DNA of 64,000 bases. Source: DATBDN01 sp963715995 (lineage in GTDB: Bacteria > Actinomycetota > Thermoleophilia > Solirubrobacterales > Thermoleophilaceae). The notes under the pieces were generated by a model. That model was not told the DNA's origin, did no database searches, and saw nothing but the letters and a program-made list of their open reading frames with translations. The stretch spans positions 2,914,001-2,978,000 of the forward strand of contig OY970283.1 of the NCBI GenBank assembly GCA_963715995.1, given 5' to 3'. This document shows, in pieces, positions 43,731 through 52,017 of this stretch. How positions within the stretch are numbered: the stretch's first letter is position 1; each line of letters begins with the position of its first letter. Position numbers and translations under genes: made by a program.

Positions 43731-44334
43731 ACGCCAGCGGCAGCGACGAGCCCGCGTCCTTGCTGAGCGTCGCGATCATGCGCCCCTCCTGCACGGCTGG
43801 CCGCGGGCGGCCCAGCCGGTAGCCGAGCGTCGCCTGGGTCAGCGCGATGTCCATCGTCTGGAGCGCGAGGCCCCACAGGTGAGCGTTCCGCGAGCGGTCT
43901 AGCTCGGGCGAGTCGGGCATCTGCACGCACTCGAGGATCACCTCGCCGAGCCGGAAGAACGCCTGCCGTGGCGCACCCGCGGGCGTCGGCTCCTCGCGGA
44001 CGCGGCGCAGGTCCAGGCCCGCGCCCTCGAGCTTCGCCACGGTCCGGTCGAGGTCGGGCGTGAACGCGACCACGTGGTCGACCCTCGTCACGCCGTTGGG
44101 GTGAACGCCTGCCGCCGCGCGCGGATCGCTGACGGAGATCGTGGTGGCCAGGCCATCCAGGTCGTCCACGTCGATCCCGCGCAGCGACCACCCCGCAACG
44201 CGCTTGCCGGCGTCCGGGTCGAGGCGCACGCGCACGGTGCCGATGTCGCAGGTGCTGCCCTCCACGCGGAACCCGAGCGACTCCCAGAGGACGGGCGAAT
44301 CCGCCACCACGAGCTCGTCAACCGTTGCCGGCAT
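43693..44334 (-). CDS. VOC (glyoxalase/bleomycin resistance) superfamily protein
   Basis: 213 residues. Two beta-alpha-beta-beta-beta half-modules: residues 1-75 (ADSPVLWESLGFRVEGSTCDIG) and 82-185, with VTRVDHVVAFTPDLDRTVAKLEGAGLDL, cited RVDHVVAFTPDLDRTV, and FRLGEVILECVQ. The metal-site His in DHVV and Glu in ILECV are present. Reaction not assignable. Its 3' end overlaps the oxidoreductase gene tail to tail by 38 bp. Divergent from the next gene with 29 bp between starts. Confidence 0.78.
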   Translation of the reverse strand: MPATVDELVVADSPVLWESLGFRVEGSTCDIGTVRVRLDPDAGKRVAGWSLRGIDVDDLDGLATTISVSDPRAAAGVHPNGVTRVDHVVAFTPDLDRTVAKLEGAGLDLRRVREEPTPAGAPRQAFFRLGEVILECVQMPDSPELDRSRNAHLWGLALQTMDIALTQATLGYRLGRPRPAVQEGRMIATLSKDAGSSLPLAFMTPDRSASQPG

Positions 44335-44363
44335 GGACGCGAGTATCGCGGAGCCGCGGTTGA

Positions 44364-45593
44364 ATGCCGTCGATGCGCGGGATCACCGTCGTCGGCTGCG
44401 GCCTCGACTCGGGCGAGGCCCTGGTGGCCGCTGCCGCCTGCGCCGGCGCGCGCACGGCGGGCCAGGATCCGCGCCTCTACGTCACGGCGGCGCTCGGCCC
44501 GGGCGCCGAGGCCGAGTCCGTGTTGATCGCGGCGGTCAGCGGCCAGCCGTTCGTCTCCAAGCACCTGTTCCGTACGGCGGCCTCCCCCGCGATCGCTGCG
44601 CGCCACGCCGGGACGCAGCTCGATCCGGCAGCGCTGATCGAGGACGCCCGCGCGACGGCGGACGGTGGGCTCTTGGTCGCGGCGGCGCCAGGCGGCCTGC
44701 TTGCGCCGCTGACCGAGCACTACTCCAACCGCGACTTCGCGCGCGAGCTCGGCCTGCCGCTGGTGATCGCGGCCCGCGCCTCCGGCGGCGTGGCCGGGCA
44801 GGTGCGCAGCGCGGGCGACGCCGCACGTGCCGCCGGCCTGGCGGTTGCAGCCGTGGTCCTGACCGGCTGGCCGGAGCCGCCCAACCGCGTGCAGCTGGAC
44901 GAGCGCGAGCTGCTGACGAAGCTGGCGCGGGTGCCGGTGCTGACCCTGGCGGAGCAGGCGCGCAGCGCCGATGCGCTTGCAGCCGCCGGGGCCGGCTGGC
45001 CGATCGCCGACTGGGCCGGCGCGACGGCGCCTGCACGACCATCGGCTCCAGCCCCGGCCCCGGCGGTTGAAGCGCCGGCCGCCGCGATCGCTCTCGACCC
45101 GTACGAGACGTGGCGCGCCCACCAGGTGGGCGACCCGCGCAACACGCCGCGGCCGCGAATCATGCAGGCCATGCTCGAGATCGTCGAGGCGGAGGGCCCG
45201 ATGACGGCCACGCGCGCGTACGCGCTCTACAACCGTGCCGCCGGCGGGCGCAAGCTCACGAGCGTGGCGAAGGCTCCGCTGTCGTCAGCCATCTACTGGC
45301 TGGCGCGCGAGGGCAAGGTCACGCTCACGCGCGAGGCGGAGATCCCCTGGCAGGGCGGCGACATGGTGCGCCTGCCCGACCAGCCCGCGGTCCGCGTGCG
45401 CGAGCTGGGCTCGCGGGCGCTCGACGAGGTGCCGCTCGACGAGGTGGCTGAGCTCGTGAAGCTGCTTCGGGCCGCCCACGGCAGCGACGATCCGACCGAG
45501 CTCAAGCGAGCGATCCTGACCGTTTACGGCCTGGTCCGCCTGACGACGCGCGCCGACGAGTACCTAGGCCTGGCGATCGACCTGGCTGCCTAA
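44364..45593 (+). CDS. Degenerate BioD-like domain fused to a winged-helix-like domain
   Basis: 409 residues (ATG at 44373 alternative). Residues 5-200 follow the dethiobiotin synthetase fold: GGLLAPLTEHYSNRDFARELGLPLVIAARA, cited APLTEHYSNRDFARELGLP, AGLAVAAVVLTGWPEPPN and VPVLTL. But the P-loop position reads GCGLDSGEALV, with Lys replaced by Glu, so ATP binding is doubtful. A Pro/Ala linker (222-240) leads to a C-terminal domain (about 250-409) with a winged-helix look: MTATRAYALYNRAAGG and SSAIYWLAREGKVTLTRE. Possibly a ligand-sensing DNA-binding protein. Confidence 0.65.
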   Translation: MPSMRGITVVGCGLDSGEALVAAAACAGARTAGQDPRLYVTAALGPGAEAESVLIAAVSGQPFVSKHLFRTAASPAIAARHAGTQLDPAALIEDARATADGGLLVAAAPGGLLAPLTEHYSNRDFARELGLPLVIAARASGGVAGQVRSAGDAARAAGLAVAAVVLTGWPEPPNRVQLDERELLTKLARVPVLTLAEQARSADALAAAGAGWPIADWAGATAPARPSAPAPAPAVEAPAAAIALDPYETWRAHQVGDPRNTPRPRIMQAMLEIVEAEGPMTATRAYALYNRAAGGRKLTSVAKAPLSSAIYWLAREGKVTLTREAEIPWQGGDMVRLPDQPAVRVRELGSRALDEVPLDEVAELVKLLRAAHGSDDPTELKRAILTVYGLVRLTTRADEYLGLAIDLAA

Positions 45594-46654
45594 CGCAGCG
45601 CGAAGCGGTCTGCCATCTGCCGAGCGGCGAGGTCTGGGAACCCGTGCAGCAGCTCGGCTGCCGGCCGCTCGTCGAGCGAGCAACTGTCCGCCGCGGCCTG
45701 GTGCAGGCGGTGCAGTCGCTCGTCGACGTGCGGTTCGGCTGTGCTCGCGGCCGTGGATTCGGAGTCGCGGAAGCGAGCGAAAGCGAGCACGCGCGCAGCG
45801 TCCTCGCTCACGACGTAGTCCTCGAAGCGCGGGCCGTTGCGCCCGGCATAAACCGAGCCGTAGGCCTCGAGGATCGAGGGCAGGCCGCTGGTCAGGCGGA
45901 GCATCTCCACCATCTGCCAGCCCCCGATGTTCCGGGCAACCAGGGCGTCCGTTGCAAACCGGTGATCCCGGCTGAACGCACTCGTGGTCCGGAGAAAAAA
46001 GCCGGCGAGTATCTGGAACGGCAGGCTGGTCAAGCCCCCGCCACCACCGGCGAGCTCGTCGAGGCCCGCGCGCATACGCGCGCGAGTGCGCTCGACGAGC
46101 GCAGCAAGATCGTTCAGCGGACCGTGGTAGCGCGCAGCCTCGTGGGCGACGAGCGCCTTCAGGTGGTCCACCGACATCGTCTGAAGCAGCGGGGCGCCGA
46201 TCACGAGCGTGCGGCGGCCACCGATGCCCAAGACACCGTCGCGCTGGACCACGCGGCCGTGCGCGGTTGCATCGACGTAGACCTCGTCGTAGCGGGCCAG
46301 CCCCACCGCGCTGGTCGCCTCGTCGAGAGCCCTGAAGAAAGCGGGGTGCTCGCCGCGCAGCAGGCGCGGGCCGGGCACGATGAAGCGGTGGCCGCGGGGC
46401 CGCAGCGTGAGCAGGACGAACAGGGCAATCGCGCCGGGCAGCGCGTCGACGGGATGCAGCGTTTGGCCTGTCGCGATGTCGGCCCCGGTCAGGTAGAGCC
46501 CCGCACCGACGACCGCTAGCGCCACGAGATGCCACGCGGCGGCAACACCGACTGCCAGGTAGGCCGCCGTCTTCGCGCTGGCGCTGGCGACGCGCTGCGA
46601 GCGCAGGCGCGGCACCACCGACACGATCGAGGCTCGGCTCACCATGTACGACAT
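45590..46654 (-). CDS. M48-like membrane protein with degenerate zinc motif
   Basis: 354 residues. Two membrane helices about 30-85 (TAAYLAVGVAAAWHLVALAVVG region), then a soluble M48/HtpX-like domain: HPAFFRALDEATSAVGL, VLVIGAPLLQTM-like LVIGAPLLQTMSVDHLKALVAHEAARYHG. The zinc motif HExxH reads HEAAR (His171, Glu172, Arg175), and the usual RExEADRLA is RDHRFATDAL. Loss of the second His predicts no peptidase activity. Ends in a 4-bp tail overlap with the BioD-like gene. Confidence 0.7.
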   Translation of the reverse strand: MSYMVSRASIVSVVPRLRSQRVASASAKTAAYLAVGVAAAWHLVALAVVGAGLYLTGADIATGQTLHPVDALPGAIALFVLLTLRPRGHRFIVPGPRLLRGEHPAFFRALDEATSAVGLARYDEVYVDATAHGRVVQRDGVLGIGGRRTLVIGAPLLQTMSVDHLKALVAHEAARYHGPLNDLAALVERTRARMRAGLDELAGGGGGLTSLPFQILAGFFLRTTSAFSRDHRFATDALVARNIGGWQMVEMLRLTSGLPSILEAYGSVYAGRNGPRFEDYVVSEDAARVLAFARFRDSESTAASTAEPHVDERLHRLHQAAADSCSLDERPAAELLHGFPDLAARQMADRFALR

Positions 46655-46670
46655 GCGTCAGTATCGACGG

Positions 46671-46684
46671 GGTAGGTATCTACC
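46671..46684. promoter_or_regulatory. Perfect inverted repeat upstream of the M48-like gene
   Basis: GGTAG-GTAT-CTACC, a perfect 5-bp-arm dyad 17 bp before the start at 46654. Size and position fit an operator for a small dimeric regulator, but chance is possible. Confidence 0.3.
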
Positions 46685-46710
46685 TTGAGTGATGCCCGCA
46701 CAAAGTCGCA

Positions 46711-46731
46711 AAATTGCCTAATAGGCAATTT
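46711..46731 (-). terminator. Hairpin 3' of the membrane glycosyltransferase-like gene
   Basis: AAATTGCCT-AAT-AGGCAATTT, 9-bp perfect arms with a 3-base loop, followed on the minus strand by TTTTGCG. It is a rare AT-rich island in this GC-rich sequence, 17 bp beyond the stop at 46748. Fits a short intrinsic terminator. Confidence 0.5.
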
Positions 46732-46747
46732 GAGGCCCCGCGCGGGT

Positions 46748-48013
46748 CTAGGAGCGGGATCCGCACCCGCTCCGGGCCGCTCCCCGACCGTGTGTGACGT
46801 CCAGATCCCACTGGAGCGCCGTCACGAGGTACCACTTCGTGGCCTGCGGATCGCAGCGGGCCAGGGCCTGCGCCGAGCCGGCCGCGCGGACGCTGCGCTC
46901 GAGCCGCGCGTCCGAGTCCGCCACGCGATCGATGGCCGCCCAGTCCGACGGGAGCCGCTGGGCGTAGGAGATCGAGCCGGCGGCCGTCAGCGCAAGCGCA
47001 GCGGCCACCGCCGCGCCCGCGAGCGCCCGGCGCGCGGGCACGCTCCGCGCGAGCCCACCGAGCGCGCCGGCCGCTCGCGCCCAGCCGACGGCGGCCATCA
47101 CCGCCTCCAGGGCCGCGGCCATGAACAGAAAGCGCGGCAGTCCCGCGTAGCCGCGCTCGGCCATGGCTGCGACAACCAGCGTCCAGACAGCCGCGGCGGC
47201 TGCGAACGAGAGCAGCACCCGGTCGCCCTGACGGCGGCGGCGCACGGCCGTGGCGCAGGCGATCGCCAGGCCGATCCACGCCGGCGGCGGGAGCATGCCG
47301 GCCGCCTCGCCGAGCACCGCCAGGGCCGGATGGGCGGCTGCGCCCGGCGAGCCCGGGACCGGCCGCAGGGCGCGGTCGGCAGCCGTCGTCAGGCGGCCCG
47401 AGCCCACCCAGTCGCCGCCGAACCACAGCAGCGGGATGAGCGCCACACCCGCTGCGATCGCGGTGCGCGGACCGTCGCGCCGCGTCCACAGCCATAGCCC
47501 ATAGGCCAGGACGAACGGCCACACCTCGACGCGGATCAGCCCTGCGGCCACGAGCAGCAACCAGGCCTGGCCGCGGCGCCCGTCCAGGTGGCGGTCGATC
47601 GCGAGCAACCCGCACGCGGTCATCAGGCCCTCCGCGTCGCCGATGCCGCTGCGCCGCACCCACTCGTGCGTCAGCGCAAGGAGCAACGGCGCGAGCACGG
47701 CCGCCAGCGCGCGCTGCGGCCGCGGCGCCAAGCGCCAGGCCAGCCGGGCCGCCATGAACAGCGCGAACAGGGCTCCGGCGCGGGCAATGACCAGCCAGCC
47801 GTCCGCCGCGGCGCCGCCGAGGGGCGTCAAGAGCGCGTCGACCAGCGCGGGCAGCGGCTTCCATGACGTGCCCGATCCGCTCGTGACCAGATCGAGGTGT
47901 GCGAGGTCGCGGCCCCAGACGAGCCAGGCGTACGGGTCGTAGCTCGGCCCCGACGGCAGCGCGAGCGACGCGAGCGCTAGCAGGAGGCTGACGGCGGCTG
48001 CGCGGCGTGCCAC
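46748..48013 (-). CDS. Polytopic membrane protein, mannosyltransferase (GT-C)-like
   Basis: 421 residues from GTG 48013. Eight to ten membrane segments. First extracytoplasmic loop PSYDPYAWLVWGRDLAHLDL contains paired acidic residues as in GT-C enzymes, followed by TSWKPLPALVDALL and later RRSGIGDAEGLMTA. The GT-C pattern (long first loop with D/E, many helices, C-terminal soluble tail) suggests polyprenyl-phosphate-sugar use. Substrate unknown. Upstream open frame past 48013 is a shadow of the divergent GH36-like gene. Confidence 0.65.
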   Translation of the reverse strand: MARRAAAVSLLLALASLALPSGPSYDPYAWLVWGRDLAHLDLVTSGSGTSWKPLPALVDALLTPLGGAAADGWLVIARAGALFALFMAARLAWRLAPRPQRALAAVLAPLLLALTHEWVRRSGIGDAEGLMTACGLLAIDRHLDGRRGQAWLLLVAAGLIRVEVWPFVLAYGLWLWTRRDGPRTAIAAGVALIPLLWFGGDWVGSGRLTTAADRALRPVPGSPGAAAHPALAVLGEAAGMLPPPAWIGLAIACATAVRRRRQGDRVLLSFAAAAAVWTLVVAAMAERGYAGLPRFLFMAAALEAVMAAVGWARAAGALGGLARSVPARRALAGAAVAAALALTAAGSISYAQRLPSDWAAIDRVADSDARLERSVRAAGSAQALARCDPQATKWYLVTALQWDLDVTHGRGAARSGCGSRS

Positions 48014-48083
48014 GGTGCAGAGATACGCCAGGAAGCTGAATCCTTCCTGAAAGCGCGACCCAGCCGCGGCCGTTCTGCGAGGG

Positions 48084-50267
48084 ATGAGAGGCGTGCTGCT
48101 TGCCGGCCTGTTGCTGCTCCTGGCTCCGGCCGGCGCTTCGGCGGCGACCGTCACGAGCGGCGGCGACCGCGCCTCCACGAGCTCGACCAGCGCCACGTTG
48201 AGCGACGGCCAGATCGCGCGCAGCTGGCGGCTGTCCGCTCCAGGGGTCGTCACGACGTCGCTGCGCGACGGCAATGGGCGCGAGTGGGCCGATGGCAACT
48301 CGCCTGACTTCGCTCTCGACCTGAACGGCGTCGCAACCTCGTCCACGAACCTCTGGCAGCTGCGCAGCGTGAGCGCGCGGCGTGAGCCCGCTGATCCAGC
48401 CCGGCCGGCCCGCCGCCGCGGTGTCCAGCTCGTCTTCAGCTACCGGCTCGACCCGACAGGGCTGATCACGCTCGAGCGCACCTACACGCTGCGTCCCGGC
48501 GCCGCTGTGATCGGCGTGACCTCCGTGCTGCACAACGGCAGCCCGGCGCCGCTGCGAATCGCGTCCTACTCGCTGGACGAGCTCAGCTCGGGCGCGCGGG
48601 CGACGGCCACGGTCCTGACCTATCACGGCGGCTCGGACTGGCGCGACGACTATCGCGTCGCCACGTCCGAGGCCGGCGATTTCGACGACGAGGCCGAGGT
48701 TGCGCGCTACGACGACGGCTCGGGCGCGGGGTGGTTCTTCGTATCGGAGCGCCGCAGCGGATCGCCCAGCCGGGCGGGGCGCTCGGGCTCGCGCACCTGG
48801 GTGGGCGTCGACCACGCCCGTGACGCCTTCGACGGCGGCCCGCTGCTGACCGACCCGCCGAACTACAACCGCGTGGACAACCCCGCCTACCCGGTGCCGG
48901 TGCGTGCCCGGCTCGTGGCGCCGCTCGGGACGCTGCGGCTGGGCCGCGCATACACGGGCGTCTACACCGGTGGCGAGCAGGGTGCCGGCGCCGCGTTCGT
49001 CAAGGAGTTCGCGGCCAACGAGATGCCGCGCTTCCCGCGCAGCGTGGGGCTCAACACCTTCCATCCGTGGAGCCACAGCGACGACCTGAGCGACAACCCG
49101 AAGCTGCGCGCACAGGTGGACATCGCGAAGGACCTGGGGCTCGAGACGTTCATGATCGACGACCAGTGGCAGGGCGGCGCGGGCGGTGAGTCGGGTGACT
49201 GGAACTGGGACGCCGATTCGAGCGACGGTGACGTGGCGCGCTTCCCGGACACAGACCACGACGGGCAACCGGACTTCGCCGAGTACGTCCACTCGCGCGG
49301 CCTGAAGCTGGGCCTGTGGATGTCGCCACTCGAGTTCAACATGAACAGCCAGACCTACAAGGCTCATCCGGACTGGGCCTGTGCACCGCTCGGCGACGTG
49401 ACGGCGCAGGACCCCGACGACGCCGGCCTGGGCGTATGGGACGCGACCAACCCGGCCTTCCAGGACTACCTCGCGGGCGTGATCGACCGGCTGGTGAAGA
49501 ACTACGACGTGCGCGAGTTCAAGTTCGACTTCATGGCGTGGCTCGATTGCCCGCCGCACGACTACCTCGACTACGAGGACGCATTCACTGCGCTGGTGCG
49601 GCGCTTCGAGATCGCCCATCCCGGTGTCACCTTCGAGCTGGACGAGACCAACGACCAGCGCGCCTGGCCATTCGAATCAGCCGCGCTCGGGCCGTCGTGG
49701 TTCGACAACGCGCACACCCACGACGTCGGCAACAAGCAGTCGAAGCTGCTGCACGACATCTGGACGGCGGCGCCGTGGCTGCCGCCATCGTCGATCGGAT
49801 TCGGCGCCTACGACGACACGCTCAGCGACCAGTACTCGGTCGACTACCTCTTCCCGATGTCGCTGCTGTCGCACATCACCTTCTGGACCGACCTGTCGAA
49901 GCTGACGCCGCCGCAGCGCAACGAGACCGCGTGGTGGATCGCCTGGTACAAGGCCAACCGGGCGGCGCTCAGCGGCTTGGTCTACGAGGACACGAGCGCG
50001 GATCCACTCGACGGCAAGTCCTGGGCGGCGTTCCAGCCGTGGACCGGCAAGCGCGGCTTCGTGTTCGCATTCCGCCAGGCGGACGGGCCCGACACGCAGA
50101 CGGTTCGCCTGCACGGGCTGGCCGCCCGGCGCAGCTACACCGTCACGGACGTGCGCAGCGGCAGGGTGCTCGGCACCTTCAAGGGCCGCGAGTTGACCAA
50201 CACCGGGCTGCCGGTCAGCCTGGCGGCGCCATTCAGCGCCGCCGTGCTGTCGGTCAACCCGGCCTGA
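48084..50267 (+). CDS. Secreted GH36/GH-D clan alpha-galactosidase-like enzyme
   Basis: 727 residues. Signal peptide about 1-20 (LLLAPAGASAA). N-terminal beta-supersandwich about 30-310, then the TIM barrel: TFMIDDQWQGG, GLKLGLWMSPLEFN, nucleophile Asp in EFKFDFMAWLDC and acid/base Asp in FELDETNDQRAW, the clan D pair. A C-terminal beta domain ends at 727. Retaining hydrolysis of alpha-galactosides (or related alpha-glycosides) outside the cell is expected. No transport genes adjacent. Confidence 0.82.
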   Translation: MRGVLLAGLLLLLAPAGASAATVTSGGDRASTSSTSATLSDGQIARSWRLSAPGVVTTSLRDGNGREWADGNSPDFALDLNGVATSSTNLWQLRSVSARREPADPARPARRRGVQLVFSYRLDPTGLITLERTYTLRPGAAVIGVTSVLHNGSPAPLRIASYSLDELSSGARATATVLTYHGGSDWRDDYRVATSEAGDFDDEAEVARYDDGSGAGWFFVSERRSGSPSRAGRSGSRTWVGVDHARDAFDGGPLLTDPPNYNRVDNPAYPVPVRARLVAPLGTLRLGRAYTGVYTGGEQGAGAAFVKEFAANEMPRFPRSVGLNTFHPWSHSDDLSDNPKLRAQVDIAKDLGLETFMIDDQWQGGAGGESGDWNWDADSSDGDVARFPDTDHDGQPDFAEYVHSRGLKLGLWMSPLEFNMNSQTYKAHPDWACAPLGDVTAQDPDDAGLGVWDATNPAFQDYLAGVIDRLVKNYDVREFKFDFMAWLDCPPHDYLDYEDAFTALVRRFEIAHPGVTFELDETNDQRAWPFESAALGPSWFDNAHTHDVGNKQSKLLHDIWTAAPWLPPSSIGFGAYDDTLSDQYSVDYLFPMSLLSHITFWTDLSKLTPPQRNETAWWIAWYKANRAALSGLVYEDTSADPLDGKSWAAFQPWTGKRGFVFAFRQADGPDTQTVRLHGLAARRSYTVTDVRSGRVLGTFKGRELTNTGLPVSLAAPFSAAVLSVNPA

Positions 50268-50270
50268 CCG

Positions 50271-50921
50271 CTAAGCCTTCAGGCCGATCGGGCAGCTCAC
50301 GCCCGTGCCGCCGATGCCGCAGTAGCCGTTCGGGTTCTTCGCCAGGTACTGCTGGTGGTACTCCTCGGCGTAGAAGAACGGCTGATCGGCCTTGATCTCG
50401 GTCGTGATCTCCCCGTAGCCCGCCTGCATCAGTTTGTCGCCGAACATGCGCAGGGACTGCTCGGTGGCGTCCGTCTGCGACGGATCGGTCGTGTAGATCG
50501 CGGAGCGGTACTGGGTGCCGAGGTCGTTGCCCTGACGCATGCCCTGGGTCGGGTCGTGGCTCTCCCAGAAGATGCGCAGCATCTCGTCGTAGCTCGTCTT
50601 CGCGGGATCCCAGACGACGAGGACAGCCTCGGTGTGCCCGGTCGAGCCGGAGCAGACCTCCTCGTAGGTGGGGTTGGGGGTGTAGCCGCCCGCGTAGCCG
50701 ACCGCCGTGGTGTAGACGCCGTCGGCCTCCCAGAACTTGCGCTCTGCGCCCCAGAAGCAACCCATGCCGAACACGGCGCTCTCGAAGCCGTCCGGGAACG
50801 GAGGCTCGAGCGGGGTGTCCAGCACGAAGTGGCGCTCGGGCAGGCGCATGCGCTCGGAGCGGCCAGGAAGGGCGCGCTCGGCGTCGATCAGCTTGGACTT
50901 TTCACGGAAGAAGAGGGCCAT
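50271..50921 (-). CDS. msrA: Peptide-methionine (S)-S-oxide reductase
   Basis: 216 residues. Catalytic Cys55 in FGMGCFWGAERKFW, EVCSGSTGHTEAVLV, and a resolving Cys near the end (NGYCGIGGTGVSC). About 45 residues precede the core, including RHFVLDTPLEPPFPDG, a normal N-terminal extension for actinobacterial MsrA. Reduces Met-S-sulfoxide. Convergent with the GH36-like gene with only 3 bp between stops; divergent from the ferritin-like gene. Confidence 0.95.
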   Translation of the reverse strand: MALFFREKSKLIDAERALPGRSERMRLPERHFVLDTPLEPPFPDGFESAVFGMGCFWGAERKFWEADGVYTTAVGYAGGYTPNPTYEEVCSGSTGHTEAVLVVWDPAKTSYDEMLRIFWESHDPTQGMRQGNDLGTQYRSAIYTTDPSQTDATEQSLRMFGDKLMQAGYGEITTEIKADQPFFYAEEYHQQYLAKNPNGYCGIGGTGVSCPIGLKA

Positions 50922-51007
50922 GTTTCTACGGTAGCTCCGAGGGTCCGGATCGTTACAGCCTCCTGCTGGGGGAGTTCAGGTCGCGCCAATCCGGGTAGGC
51001 CGAGCAC

Positions 51008-51985
51008 ATGGCCGACAACTCTCTTCACGAACAGCTCCACAAGTACCTCACCGACGTCCACTCAATCGAGGTCCAGGCGCTCGCCCAGATGCGCAGCGCG
51101 CCGGACATGGCCGGCGGCGGCGCACTGGCCGATGCCTTCCGCACGCACGAGCGCGAGACCGAGGAGCACAAGCGCCTGATCGAAGAGCGCCTGGAGGCGC
51201 ACGGCGAGTCACCGAACAAGCTGAAGGACGTGGCCGGCCTCGTGACCGGCAAGGGCTTCGTGCTGTTCGCCAAGTTCAACCCAGACACGCCGGGCAAGCT
51301 CGCCGCGCACGCGCACGCGTACGAGGCGATGGAGGAAGCGGCCTATGAGTACCTCTGGCGCGTCGCGGACCGCGCCGGTGACCAGGACACCGCCGAGGTG
51401 GCGCGCACCATCCTCGCCCAGGAGATCGCGATGAAGGGCCGCATCTTCGACCACTTCGACGAGGCGGTCGACGCCTCCCTGCGCGAACTCCAGCCCGACG
51501 ACCTCCAGAAGCAGCTTGTCAAGTACCTTGCCGATGCCCACGCGATCGAGAGCCAGGCGGTCCAGCTGCTGGAGACGGCCCCGGAGATCGTGGAGGACCC
51601 GGAGCTCGCCAAGGTGTTCGCCGACCATCTCGAGGAAACCCGCTCGCACGTGGCGATCATCCAGGCGCGGCTGGACGCGCACGGTGCCTCTCCGAGCAAG
51701 CTCCAGGATGCCGCGCTGCGCCTGGGCGCCTTCAACCTCGGTGGCTTCTTCAAGGCGCAGCCCGACACCCCGGCCAAGCTCGTGGGATTCGCATACGCCT
51801 TCGAGCACCTGGAGATCGCCAGCTACGAAGAGCTGAAGCGCGTGGCCGATCGCGCGGGCGACCAGGAAACTGTGCAGGCGGCCGAGCGGATCGAGGGCGA
51901 CGAGCGCGCAGCGGCGGGCTCGCTGGCGGCCACCTGGGACATGGCGCTCGACGCATCGCTCGACGCGGTCGGCGCACGCGCCTGA
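51008..51985 (+). CDS. Tandem ferritin-like (DUF892/YciF-type) protein
   Basis: 325 residues made of two homologous halves, about 5-150 and 165-315. Each has the DUF892 pattern: first helix LHKYLTDVHSIEVQALAQ / LVKYLADAHAIESQAVQL, second helix with THERETEEHKRLIEERL / DHLEETRSHVAIIQARL, the loop AHGESPNKLKD / AHGASPSKLQD, then AYEAMEEAAYEYLWRVADRAGD / AFEHLEIASYEELKRVADRAGD. Glu/His positions for a di-iron site are kept in both. Such proteins are stress-linked. Internal duplication into one chain is notable; usual members have one domain. Confidence 0.85.
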   Translation: MADNSLHEQLHKYLTDVHSIEVQALAQMRSAPDMAGGGALADAFRTHERETEEHKRLIEERLEAHGESPNKLKDVAGLVTGKGFVLFAKFNPDTPGKLAAHAHAYEAMEEAAYEYLWRVADRAGDQDTAEVARTILAQEIAMKGRIFDHFDEAVDASLRELQPDDLQKQLVKYLADAHAIESQAVQLLETAPEIVEDPELAKVFADHLEETRSHVAIIQARLDAHGASPSKLQDAALRLGAFNLGGFFKAQPDTPAKLVGFAYAFEHLEIASYEELKRVADRAGDQETVQAAERIEGDERAAAGSLAATWDMALDASLDAVGARA

Positions 51986-52017
51986 GGTCAGCGCAGCGCT
52001 GCCGCATTCCTGACAGA

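Noticed and set aside
46680..49619. A 979-residue minus-strand open frame and similar very long frames (for example 18925-20778, 2070-3947, 51988-54792).
   Set aside because: They lie opposite or across well-supported genes, have Arg/Ala/Val shadow composition produced by GC3 bias, and show no domain or start context.
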